Shown: piece after piece, positions 5,535 to 11,097 of the stretch | How the letters are laid out: every line of letters starts with the position of its first letter | Numbering within the stretch: position 1 is the stretch's first letter | Assembly: GCA_018715105.1 (NCBI GenBank) | Contig: DVMG01000178.1 | Location: 1-11,097, forward strand | Direction: 5' to 3' | DNA: 11,097 bases | Origin: Candidatus Ventricola intestinavium | GTDB taxonomy: Bacteria > Bacillota > Clostridia > Christensenellales > Aristaeellaceae | Notes under the pieces: generated by a model | Told to the model about the DNA's origin: nothing | Databases searched by the model: none | What the model saw: the letters and a program-made list of their open reading frames with translations, nothing else | Position numbers and translations under genes: made by a program

Positions 5535-5607
5535 GGTATGCCGCACCGTCCCTTCGCTGTATCCCGTCCTGTGCCTTATGCCGCGCATGGTTTTGCAAGG
5601 CCGCGCT

Positions 5608-6867
5608 CTATGCCGCCTGATCCTCCCCCAGCGCATCGCTCTTTTCAAGCATCCACTCGATGTACATGCCGTATCCCTGTGCCGAGTCGCTCAGATAGAC
5701 ATGCGTCACCGCTCCAATGATCCGTCCATCCTGAAGAATCGGGCTTCCGCTCATTCCCTGAACAATGCCGCCCGTTTTTTCAAGCAGGCGTTCGTCCGTC
5801 ACGCGCAGGATCATGCCCTTCTGGCTGGGCTCGTCCTGCTCAAAGCAGCGGATGATCTCAATGCCATATTCCTGCGGCCCTTCCTCGTCCACCGTGGCGA
5901 TGATGGTGGCCGCGCCGGTATGCACCGCGCTGCGCGTGCCGACGGGCAGTCCCTGCGGATAGAGCAGGTTCTGAGGCTGTATGTCCATGTGGCCGTATAT
6001 TCCAAAGGCGCTGTTGCATTCAAGCGTGCCGATCTGATCGTTTTCCTTGAGGAAGCTTCCCTTCAATTCGCCCGCCTTGCCGCTTTGCCCCCTTGTGACG
6101 CCGACAACCTGCGCCCGCATGATCGCGCCTTCGCGCGCGGTAAGCAGGCCGCCCGTGTCCGCATCGACGATGGCGTGTCCCAGTGCGCCGTAACACTGGT
6201 TTTCCGGATCAATGTAAGAGAGCGTGCCCACGCCCGCCGTGCTGTCCCTCACCCAGACTCCCAGCCTGCGCTGGCCGTCCGTGCTGTCGACCGGCACGCT
6301 GGCCTCGATTTCCACCGTCTTGCCGCCGCGCAGCACCTGCATGTGCACCGTGTCCGCTGCTGCGGCATGAATGCGCTCGGAGAGATCCTTGGCGCTTTCA
6401 ATCTTCTCCTCTTCTACGGAGAGGATCACATCGCCCACGCGCAGCGCGCTTCGCTCCTGCTGCCTGCTGGATCCGGCGACAACCAGCACCCCCTGTGTCT
6501 TGAGCGCCACGCCGACGGCCTGGCCGCCGGGAATCAGCACACGCTCCTGCACAACGCTGACCTTCGTCTCATGCACGGGGATGAGCCCCAGCAGAGAAAA
6601 GGTCACGCTGGCCTCCCCATCTTCCACCGCGCTGACGGAAACGTGCGTGTCGGCCAGGCGTTCATCGCCTGACGCGATGACGGCCACCTGGTCCCCGCTT
6701 GCCTGTGCGCTCATGGGCAGCCCGGTCTTCACCACATGGGTCTGCCCGGAAGAAAGGATCAGCGTATCCGGCATATCCACGGCGGCGCGCACCCAAGGCG
6801 AATAGTTGACCGCAATGGCCAGCGCCGAAAGCACCATTCCAATCCTGTGCCGCAAGTTTGCATCCAT
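5608..6867 (-). CDS. spoIVB: SpoIVB serine peptidase, forespore signalling protein
   Basis: A 419-aa protein of peptidase family S55. Order: N-terminal signal anchor (about residues 10-28), PDZ domain (about 117-180, with a GSSRQQERSALRVGDVIL core), then the peptidase domain. The catalytic triad is His231 in ALGHAI, Asp358 in RVTDERL and Ser373 in QGMSGSP; the spacings of 127 and 15 residues equal those of the B. subtilis triad (His236, Asp363, Ser378). In known spore formers SpoIVB is secreted from the forespore into the intermembrane space, where it cleaves SpoIVFA and triggers pro-sigma-K processing. I chose the ATG at 6867 because GGGGG lies 7 nt upstream; an in-frame ATG at 6906 has no SD. 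A forespore-type promoter lies at 6901-6930. spo0A follows 73 bp downstream. Confidence 0.95.
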   Translation of the reverse strand: MDANLRHRIGMVLSALAIAVNYSPWVRAAVDMPDTLILSSGQTHVVKTGLPMSAQASGDQVAVIASGDERLADTHVSVSAVEDGEASVTFSLLGLIPVHETKVSVVQERVLIPGGQAVGVALKTQGVLVVAGSSRQQERSALRVGDVILSVEEEKIESAKDLSERIHAAAADTVHMQVLRGGKTVEIEASVPVDSTDGQRRLGVWVRDSTAGVGTLSYIDPENQCYGALGHAIVDADTGGLLTAREGAIMRAQVVGVTRGQSGKAGELKGSFLKENDQIGTLECNSAFGIYGHMDIQPQNLLYPQGLPVGTRSAVHTGAATIIATVDEEGPQEYGIEIIRCFEQDEPSQKGMILRVTDERLLEKTGGIVQGMSGSPILQDGRIIGAVTHVYLSDSAQGYGMYIEWMLEKSDALGEDQAA

Positions 6868-6900
6868 GCTCAAGCCCCCGTTTTTCGGATTTTCTCGGCT

Positions 6901-6930
6901 TAGCATGGGCGCGGTCCGCGCGTGTTATCC
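6901..6930 (-). promoter_or_regulatory. Candidate sigma-F/sigma-G promoter for spoIVB
   Basis: On the minus strand GGATA (6926-6930) and CATGCTA (6901-6907) are 18 bp apart, close to the forespore consensus (gHATr, 17-18 bp, CATWHTA) with one mismatch in each box. The -35 overlaps the intergenic edge just after the nrdR stop. In B. subtilis spoIVB is a forespore gene, so this fits known biology, and the geometry equals that before sigG. Confidence 0.5.
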
Positions 6931-6932
6931 GC

Positions 6933-7400
6933 TCATTCTTCCGGCTTTTTCTGGCTGTCGAGCAGATCCTGAAGTTCCTGAATGAAGGACTGCACATCCT
7001 TAAACTGGCGATAGACCGACGCAAAGCGGATGTATGTCACCTCGTCAAGCGTTTTGAGCCCCTCCATGACCATCTGGGCAACCTGTTCGGTCGTGACCTC
7101 TTCATCCGGCTGCTGGCAGACGCGCGTCTCTACCTGCCGGACCAGGCGCTCAATGTCCTCAAGCGGCACGGGACGCTTGCCGCACGCTTTAATGATGCCG
7201 TTTCGCACCTTGGCAGCGTCAAACAGTTCCCTGCGTTTGTCCTTTTTGACGACGAAGACCGGGATCATCTCGATTTTTTCATAAGTGGTAAAGCGCCGTT
7301 TGCACTCCTCGCATTCGCGGCGGCGGCGTATGGCGCCATCCTCTGTGGGCCGTGAGTCCACCACGCGGCTCTCCGTACAGTTACAGTATATGCACTTCAC
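6933..7400 (-). CDS. nrdR: Transcriptional repressor NrdR
   Basis: A 155-aa ATP-cone regulator of ribonucleotide reductase genes. It has an N-terminal zinc ribbon with Cys3, Cys6, Cys30 and Cys33 (MKCIYC and CEEC), the invariant SRVVDSRPTEDG and IRRRRECEEC stretches and FTTYE, then an ATP-cone from about residue 45 to 135 that senses ATP/dATP. I place the start at the GTG at 7400, giving the normal family N-terminus MKC; AGAGGGTGA lies 8 nt upstream. The GTG at 7412 is the alternative but has no spacing to an SD. A sigma-A promoter lies at 7453-7481. spoIVB begins 65 bp further on, so read-through into spoIVB-spo0A is possible. No ribonucleotide reductase gene is in the window. Confidence 0.95.
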   Translation of the reverse strand: MKCIYCNCTESRVVDSRPTEDGAIRRRRECEECKRRFTTYEKIEMIPVFVVKKDKRRELFDAAKVRNGIIKACGKRPVPLEDIERLVRQVETRVCQQPDEEVTTEQVAQMVMEGLKTLDEVTYIRFASVYRQFKDVQSFIQELQDLLDSQKKPEE

Positions 7401-7417
7401 GTCGTAATTCACCCTCT

Positions 7418-7453
7418 TTTTCCGACATTTTCAAAAATTTTCCGACATTTTCA
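7418..7453. repeat. Tandem 16-bp direct repeat at the nrdR promoter
   Basis: TTTTCCGACATTTTCA occurs at 7418-7433 and again, identically, at 7438-7453, a 20-bp period or two helical turns. The right copy touches the -10 box and covers the predicted transcription start of nrdR; the left copy lies in the leader. The motif does not resemble the published NrdR-box palindrome. It may be a tandem operator for an unidentified regulator or for an unusual NrdR specificity. Confidence 0.75.
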
Positions 7454-7481
7454 TTATAGCCGGTTCTTTTCAAAACGTAAA
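7453..7481 (-). promoter_or_regulatory. Sigma-A promoter of nrdR
   Basis: On the minus strand a perfect TATAAT (7453-7458) and TTTACG (7476-7481) are 17 bp apart; the start would be near 7446, about 46 nt before the chosen nrdR start codon. The -35 is moderate (four of six). Confidence 0.7.
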
Positions 7482-7506
7482 CATCCATTTTTCAGCAGCG
7501 GCATGT

Positions 7507-7749
7507 TCAGCAGCAGCCGTTTGGGGAAATCAGGATGACGTCGTCCCCGATGCAGGCAATGTGGCGCCAGGCGATCTCCATCTGGTTTTTTTCACCGCGG
7601 AAAATACAGGAAAGGCCCGAGGAGGCGGAAACGATCAGCGCCGTAATCTGCCCGCCCGCGGGATCAAACACCAGATCGGTGACACGGCCAAGCAGCCGGC
7701 CGTCTCCAATGCAGATAATATCCTTCTTTTTCAGCTCTGTAAACGTCAC
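7507..7749 (-). CDS. ylmC: YlmC/YmxH-type PRC-barrel protein
   Basis: An 80-aa protein consisting of one PRC-barrel-like domain: TELKKKDIICIGDGRLLGRVTD, LVFDPAGGQITALIVSA, then MEIAWRHIACIGDDVILI and a Cys-Cys C-terminus. This is the YlmC/YmxH sporulation-associated family of Bacillota, usually found near sigG; its biochemical role is not known. The start is the GTG at 7749, with AAGGGG 6 nt upstream; the open frame extends to 7821 but that N-terminal addition is not typical. It lies divergent to sigG, with a 176-bp gap. A minus-strand CATAATT at 7846-7852 is a possible -10 but has no convincing -35. Confidence 0.85.
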   Translation of the reverse strand: MTFTELKKKDIICIGDGRLLGRVTDLVFDPAGGQITALIVSASSGLSCIFRGEKNQMEIAWRHIACIGDDVILISPNGCC

Positions 7750-7866
7750 GAAAAACCCCTTCTTTCCCGTTTTGAGCACACCAAAACGCCGATTCAGCTC
7801 CCGCGCATACGCTTCCGTCATGCCGCTCTATGCACATTGCGGCGGAATTATGCCTGTGTCACGCGA

Positions 7867-7896
7867 GAATATTTTGCCCGGCCTCCCGTCATAATG
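7867..7896 (+). promoter_or_regulatory. Forespore (sigma-F/sigma-G) promoter of sigG
   Basis: GAATA (7867-7871) and CATAATG (7890-7896) are 18 bp apart. This fits the forespore consensus gHATr / CATWHTA with one mismatch at the last base, and the transcript would start about 23 nt before the sigG start codon. In B. subtilis sigG is switched on by sigma-F and then by sigma-G itself. Confidence 0.7.
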
Positions 7897-7925
7897 CCAG
7901 TATCTGAACATTGGGAGGCAAGCAA

Positions 7926-8699
7926 ATGGCTATCGGTAAAGTTGAGATCTGCGGCGTGGATACCTCTACGCTTCCTGTCATCACCAATGAGCGCATGCGT
8001 CAGCTTTTTCCCCTCGTTCACAGCGGAGACCTCGCGGCCCGCGAGGAATTCGTCCGGGGCAACCTGCGCCTCGTTCTGAGTGTGCTTCAGCGCTTTCACC
8101 ACAGGGGCGAAAATGTGGACGACCTCTTTCAGGTCGGCTGCATCGGCCTGATCAAGGCGCTTGATAACTTTGACGTGACGCAAAATGTCCGCTTTTCAAC
8201 CTATGCCGTGCCCATGATCATCGGTGAAATCCGCCGTTATCTGCGCGATAACAACGCCATTCGCGTCAGCCGGTCGCTGCGCGACATTGCCTACAAAGCC
8301 CTGCAGATGCGCGACCGCATGCAAAGCGAGCTGGGACGCGAGCCCACTGTGGCCGAAATCGCGCAGAAGATGGAGCTCAGCGAGGAGGACGTGACGCTTG
8401 CCCTGGAAGCCATCCAGGATCCCGTGAGCCTGTGCGAGCCGATCGGAGGGGACAACGCCGATGCGCTGACCATCGGCGATCAGGTGCGCGATGAAAGCGT
8501 CAGCGCGGATGGATGGCTGCAGAACATCGCCATCCGCGAAGCGATGAACCGCCTGAACGACCGGGAGAAAAAGATTCTGAACCTGCGCTTTTTTGAGGGG
8601 CGCACACAGATGGAAGTGGCCAGTGAAATCGGCATCAGCCAGGCCCAGGTATCCCGCCTTGAAAAAGCGGCTCTGACGCACATGCGCAAGCTGATCTGA
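7926..8699 (+). CDS. sigG: RNA polymerase sporulation sigma factor SigG
   Basis: A 257-aa late forespore sigma factor. The start MAIGKVEICGVDTS is diagnostic for sigma-G. Region 2 (about 35-105) holds GNLRLVLSVLQRF, DDLFQVGCIGLIKALDNFD and FSTYAVPMIIGEIRRYLRDNN; region 3 follows with SRSLRDIAYKALQ; region 4 (about 205-255) has LNDREKKILNLRFFEGRTQ and the HTH EVASEIGISQAQVSRLEKAA. GGGAGG lies 7 nt before the ATG at 7926. Odd point: the residue equivalent to B. subtilis Asn45, before GNLRL, is Arg44. The gene stands alone, without spoIIGA or sigE beside it, and is divergent from ylmC. A forespore promoter precedes it. Confidence 0.96.
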   Translation: MAIGKVEICGVDTSTLPVITNERMRQLFPLVHSGDLAAREEFVRGNLRLVLSVLQRFHHRGENVDDLFQVGCIGLIKALDNFDVTQNVRFSTYAVPMIIGEIRRYLRDNNAIRVSRSLRDIAYKALQMRDRMQSELGREPTVAEIAQKMELSEEDVTLALEAIQDPVSLCEPIGGDNADALTIGDQVRDESVSADGWLQNIAIREAMNRLNDREKKILNLRFFEGRTQMEVASEIGISQAQVSRLEKAALTHMRKLI

Positions 8700-8807
8700 G
8701 CGCCCGGCGCGCTCATCCTCTCCCGCCTGAGAAGAGAAGGGGCCGGGGCCCTCCGGCTGCTTCTGACGCCGGCCATCCGCAATCGGAAGCGCTTCAGCCG
8801 CTTTTTT
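8698..8807 (+). other. sigG-spoIIP convergent spacer with two weak hairpins
   Basis: A perfect GAGCGC/GCGCTC hairpin (8698-8714) begins on the sigG stop codon but lacks a U-tract. Further right, AAGCG (8787-8791) and CGCTT (8799-8803) followed by TTTT form a weak plus-strand terminator that overlaps the end of spoIIP. A GC-rich GCCGG/CCGGC repeat lies between, near 8740-8757. One of these probably ends the sigG transcript; none is a strong canonical terminator. Confidence 0.45.
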
Positions 8808-9639
8808 CGGGTTCATTCTCCTGCGTCCGCTGGGCATGCACATTGGCGATGGCCTGTGCAATCACAGGGCAGGCGGCCAGCGCCTCCTCAAGCGTATTCT
8901 TATTGTTGCCCACCTCGATGAGCAGGGCGCCTGTGGAGACATGCTGGTTGAACCGGCCCGTCTTGACCTTGACATCCCGCGAGAGCCCGGTGACCAGGCG
9001 GTTCATTTCGTCGGTGATCTGCTGGGCCAGTTCCAGGTTCTGCGGCCAATCCGGGCGTTCATCAAAGCCCGATCCCGTGGCGCCGGTGCCCTTTCCCACC
9101 AGCATCATGACGTAAGCCATCTGCAGCCCATCCTGCTGGGCGCAGTTGCTTCCGTTGTAAAGGCCGCTGTAAGCGTCGCGATGAACGTCAAACAGGTAAT
9201 CATACTGCTCCCCTGCGTCAAGGCGTTCCTCCAGCATCTCAAGCGAGCGGGTGTAGGCATCCGAAAGGTTGGGCGGCTCAAAGGCCGTCGTATCGTGCAC
9301 GACAAAAAAACCCCGTTCTCTCAGCTCCCTGGCGAGCTCTTCCCCCACGCGGACCATGTTATGCGCGTCGTCCTTGGTTCTCCAGGTCTCCGTGGGGGTA
9401 TACGTGTCGGTTTCCGTCATCTCGTAGGCCTCCCACGTATGGGTGTGATAGATCAGCACGCGGGGCTGCTGCGCCATCTGCTGCACGGCCGCCTGCGCGT
9501 CCGCCGCGCCAGAGAGAACGGTCAGGGTGAGCGGAGGCCGTCGTGCCTCCATTTCCCTCAGAGCCGCCACTCCCACCCATGCAAAGGCGGCCAGTGCCGC
9601 CAGCACAGCCGCCACTTTGCCCGCATGATGCGATCGCAT
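8794..9639 (-). CDS. spoIIP: SpoIIP-type sporulation amidase/endopeptidase
   Basis: A 281-aa membrane-anchored enzyme of the SpoIIP family (zinc N-acetylmuramoyl-L-alanine amidase). Residues 8-26 form an N-terminal membrane anchor, a short linker follows, and the catalytic domain starts near residue 58. Likely active-site elements: VLIYHTHTWEAY with His65 and His67, YLFDVHRDAY with His153, and LLIEVGNNKNTLEEA with Glu242. SpoIIP works with SpoIID and SpoIIM to degrade septal peptidoglycan during engulfment in known spore formers. It is shorter than the roughly 400-aa B. subtilis protein, missing mostly the linker before the catalytic part. GGGAGGG lies 5 nt before the ATG. A sigma-E-type promoter lies at 9671-9699. 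The usual neighbour gpr is absent; sigG faces it instead. Confidence 0.92.
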   Translation of the reverse strand: MRSHHAGKVAAVLAALAAFAWVGVAALREMEARRPPLTLTVLSGAADAQAAVQQMAQQPRVLIYHTHTWEAYEMTETDTYTPTETWRTKDDAHNMVRVGEELARELRERGFFVVHDTTAFEPPNLSDAYTRSLEMLEERLDAGEQYDYLFDVHRDAYSGLYNGSNCAQQDGLQMAYVMMLVGKGTGATGSGFDERPDWPQNLELAQQITDEMNRLVTGLSRDVKVKTGRFNQHVSTGALLIEVGNNKNTLEEALAACPVIAQAIANVHAQRTQENEPEKSG

Positions 9640-9670
9640 ATCATCCCTCCCGGCAGCCCAATTTCCTTAC

Positions 9671-9699
9671 AGTGTATGTTTGGCCTCCACGGGGTATGC
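9671..9699 (-). promoter_or_regulatory. Sigma-E-type promoter of spoIIP
   Basis: On the minus strand CATACACT (9671-9678) matches the sigma-E -10 consensus CATACAHT fully, and GCATACC (9693-9699) matches the KMATATT -35 at five of seven positions, with a 14-bp spacer. The transcript would start near 9664, about 25 nt before the start codon. spoIIP is a sigma-E gene in B. subtilis. Sigma-K recognises similar -10 boxes and is the alternative. Confidence 0.7.
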
Positions 9700-9706
9700 G
9701 GTCGCC

Positions 9707-9744
9707 GCCGCATCCGGCGCCCTCTGCCGAAGGATGGATGCGGC
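9707..9744. repeat. Long GC-rich inverted repeat after the ABC-F gene
   Basis: GCCGCATCC (9707-9715) and GGATGCGGC (9736-9744) form a perfect 9-bp stem around a 20-nt loop. It lies between the stop of the ABC-F gene and the spoIIP promoter, so it may end the ABC-F transcript, but neither strand shows a U-tract. Confidence 0.5.
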
Positions 9745-9765
9745 CTGCCGGTCGATGAAGTTATC

Positions 9766-11097
9766 TCAGCCTTTTTTCTGCGCCTCAATCCGATCCGCCA
9801 GATCCGTCAGATAGAGCCATCGCTCCTCCGCCTCTTCCAGCTCTCTCTGGGTCTGCCCGCGCAGGGTGGTCAGCTCTGTCAGCCTGACAAAGTCGCTGGC
9901 ATGCTGCTCGATCTGCCCGTCGATCTCTTTCAGACGCGTTTCCAGTTCCTCCATGCGCGCGTCGATGCTCTCGTATTCCCGCGCTTCTTTATAGGTCATG
10001 CGCAGTTCCCGTGCATGTTCGCGTCTGGGCGCCGTGCGTTCCGCGGGCGGCGCGTCTTCCTTCGGCGCCCGCAGAGCCGTGCGCGTGTCCAGGTATTCGC
10101 TGAACGGGCAGACGTATTGGCGGATTGTCCCCTCCTCTTCAAAGGCGAAGAGCCGGCCTGCCACCCGGTCCAGGAAATACCGGTCGTGCGACACGACCAC
10201 CACCGCCCCCTGGAAAGAAGAAAGATAATCCTCCAGAATTTCCAGGGTTGCGATATCCAGGTCGTTGGTCGGCTCGTCCAGCAGCAGCACATTGGGCGCT
10301 CCCATCAGGATGCCGGCCAGATACAGCCTGCGCTTTTCTCCGCCGGAAAGCCTTTCAACGGGCGTGAGCTGCACATCCGGCGGAAAGAGGAAGCGTTCCA
10401 GCATCTGGGCCGCGGAAAACCGGCCCTCCGGCGTCTGCACGTATTCAGCGATTTCCCGCATGTAATCAATCAGGCGCAGATTCGGGGCCACAGGGGGGAA
10501 TTCCTGCCGGAAAAAACCGATCCGAACGGTTTCACCGGCGGCCCGTGTGCCGCTGTCCGGCGCAAGCTCTCCGGCCAGCAGGCGCAGCAGCGTCGTCTTG
10601 CCGCATCCGTTTGGCCCGACAACCGCCATGCGCTCGTCGCGCAGAAGCGTGTAGGTGAAATCCCGGATGAGCGTTTTTCCTCCCAGCGCTTTGCTGATCC
10701 CCTCGCACTCGATGATGCGCCTGCCCAGGCGTGCGCTGGATGCGCTCAGCGTGAGCTTGGCGTTCTCTTTCGGGGCCTGGGCCGCGCTGAGCTGCTCAAA
10801 GCGCTGAATACGCGCCTTCTGTTTGGTGCTGCGTGCCTGCGCGCCCCGGCGAATCCACTCAAGCTCCCTGCGCAGGATGGCGCCGCGCTTTCTGGCCTGC
10901 GCGCTTTCCATGTCAAGGCGCGCGGCCTTCTGCTCCAGATAATAGGAAAAATTGCCGTCGTGCATGTAAAGCATTCCGCCTTCAAGCTCCGCGATGCGGC
11001 TGCACACACGATCCAGAAAATACCGGTCATGCGTGACCATCATCAGCGCACCCTTATAGGCTTTCAGCCGCTCTTCCAGCCAGGCGATGGTGACGGC
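9766..11097 (-). CDS. uup: ABC-F family ATPase, Uup-like, 5' truncated by window
   Basis: The gene runs off the right edge; 443 C-terminal residues are visible and the frame is open to the last base. The visible part starts at the end of the first ABC domain (LEERLKAYKG, VTHDRYFLDRV). Next come the inter-domain linker with ARSTKQKARIQRFEQL, and a full second ABC domain with Walker A GPNGCGKT, signature LSGGEKRRL, Walker B VLLLDEPTNDLD and the switch VVSHDRYFLD. A charged linker and a C-terminal coiled coil (about the last 80 residues) follow. That tail, with MTYKEAREYESIDARMEELE and EERWLYLTDL, is typical of the Uup subgroup. ABC-F proteins act on ribosomes, and Uup also binds branched DNA in E. 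coli. Antibiotic-resistance ABC-F proteins are an alternative but usually lack this tail. Confidence 0.88.
   Translation of the reverse strand, partial: AVTIAWLEERLKAYKGALMMVTHDRYFLDRVCSRIAELEGGMLYMHDGNFSYYLEQKAARLDMESAQARKRGAILRRELEWIRRGAQARSTKQKARIQRFEQLSAAQAPKENAKLTLSASSARLGRRIIECEGISKALGGKTLIRDFTYTLLRDERMAVVGPNGCGKTTLLRLLAGELAPDSGTRAAGETVRIGFFRQEFPPVAPNLRLIDYMREIAEYVQTPEGRFSAAQMLERFLFPPDVQLTPVERLSGGEKRRLYLAGILMGAPNVLLLDEPTNDLDIATLEILEDYLSSFQGAVVVVSHDRYFLDRVAGRLFAFEEEGTIRQYVCPFSEYLDTRTALRAPKEDAPPAERTAPRREHARELRMTYKEAREYESIDARMEELETRLKEIDGQIEQHASDFVRLTELTTLRGQTQRELEEAEERWLYLTDLADRIEAQKKG

Noticed and set aside
5535..5607. Sigma-H promoter or 0A boxes upstream of spo0A
   Set aside because: No AGGAWWT/GAAT pair and no TGTCGAA motif could be found in the gap.
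5188..6672. Plus-strand open frame of 494 codons opposite spoIVB and part of spo0A
   Set aside because: Shadow frame with low-complexity composition; SpoIVB triad spacing proves the minus strand.
7381..7428. Fifteen-codon uORF (MSEKEGELRREVHIL) overlapping the nrdR start
   Set aside because: No SD upstream of its ATG; probably a by-product of the direct repeat.
1..11097. tRNA, rRNA, CRISPR array, transposon or prophage remnants
   Set aside because: No cloverleaf-like segment, regular repeat-spacer pattern, transposase or integrase sequence was recognised on either strand.

Overview
The window suggests an endospore-forming member of the Bacillota, most likely a GC-rich Clostridia lineage. 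It carries spo0A, spoIVB, sigG and spoIIP together with nrdR and a YlmC/YmxH-type gene, and its non-coding DNA has low-GC-type promoters (TATAAT boxes, SD sequences, U-tailed terminators) despite GC-rich coding sequence. The exact genus cannot be fixed from the sequence.

Left part (1-2400). On the minus strand a strong sigma-A promoter (173-201) fires leftwards into an RNA leader with a PyrR-binding hairpin (39-69). The gene it controls lies beyond the left edge and is probably a pyrimidine gene or operon. A minus-strand terminator (232-265) insulates this promoter. Next come a stand-alone Amidase_6-type cysteine peptidase/amidase (314-790, +) and a four-helix membrane protein of the CmpB/'ABC-transporter type IV' family (800-1258, -), which converge with only 9 bp between them. 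Then follows a compact divergent regulatory pair: a 70-aa XRE repressor-like protein (1461-1673, -) and a small ECF-like sigma factor (1830-2321, +). Two near-identical 15-bp palindromes lie between them, one in the spacer of each predicted promoter.

Middle (2400-4770). A nucleoside salvage unit is transcribed leftwards: deoB (phosphopentomutase) then a PunA-type purine nucleoside phosphorylase. It has one clear sigma-A promoter (4640-4668) whose spacer holds a palindrome, and it ends in a bidirectional terminator (2345-2391).

Right part (4670-9765). This is a sporulation-rich block. On the minus strand lie ylmC, nrdR, spoIVB and spo0A in that transcriptional order; sigG points rightwards from the other side of ylmC, and spoIIP points back towards sigG. 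Candidate sporulation promoters can be read directly: forespore-type (GNATA-N18-CATNNTR) before sigG and spoIVB, and mother-cell sigma-E type (GCATACC-N14-CATACACT) before spoIIP. Spo0A would launch sporulation, SpoIIP would remodel septal peptidoglycan during engulfment, and SpoIVB would signal from the forespore to activate pro-sigma-K processing while sigma-G runs the late forespore programme. The Spo0A receiver is unusual: one of its two acidic pocket residues is Arg and its Lys-Pro motif is interrupted.

Right edge (9766-11097). A Uup-type ABC-F ATPase runs off the window; its N-terminal part is missing. No tRNA, rRNA, CRISPR array, insertion sequence or prophage gene was seen.
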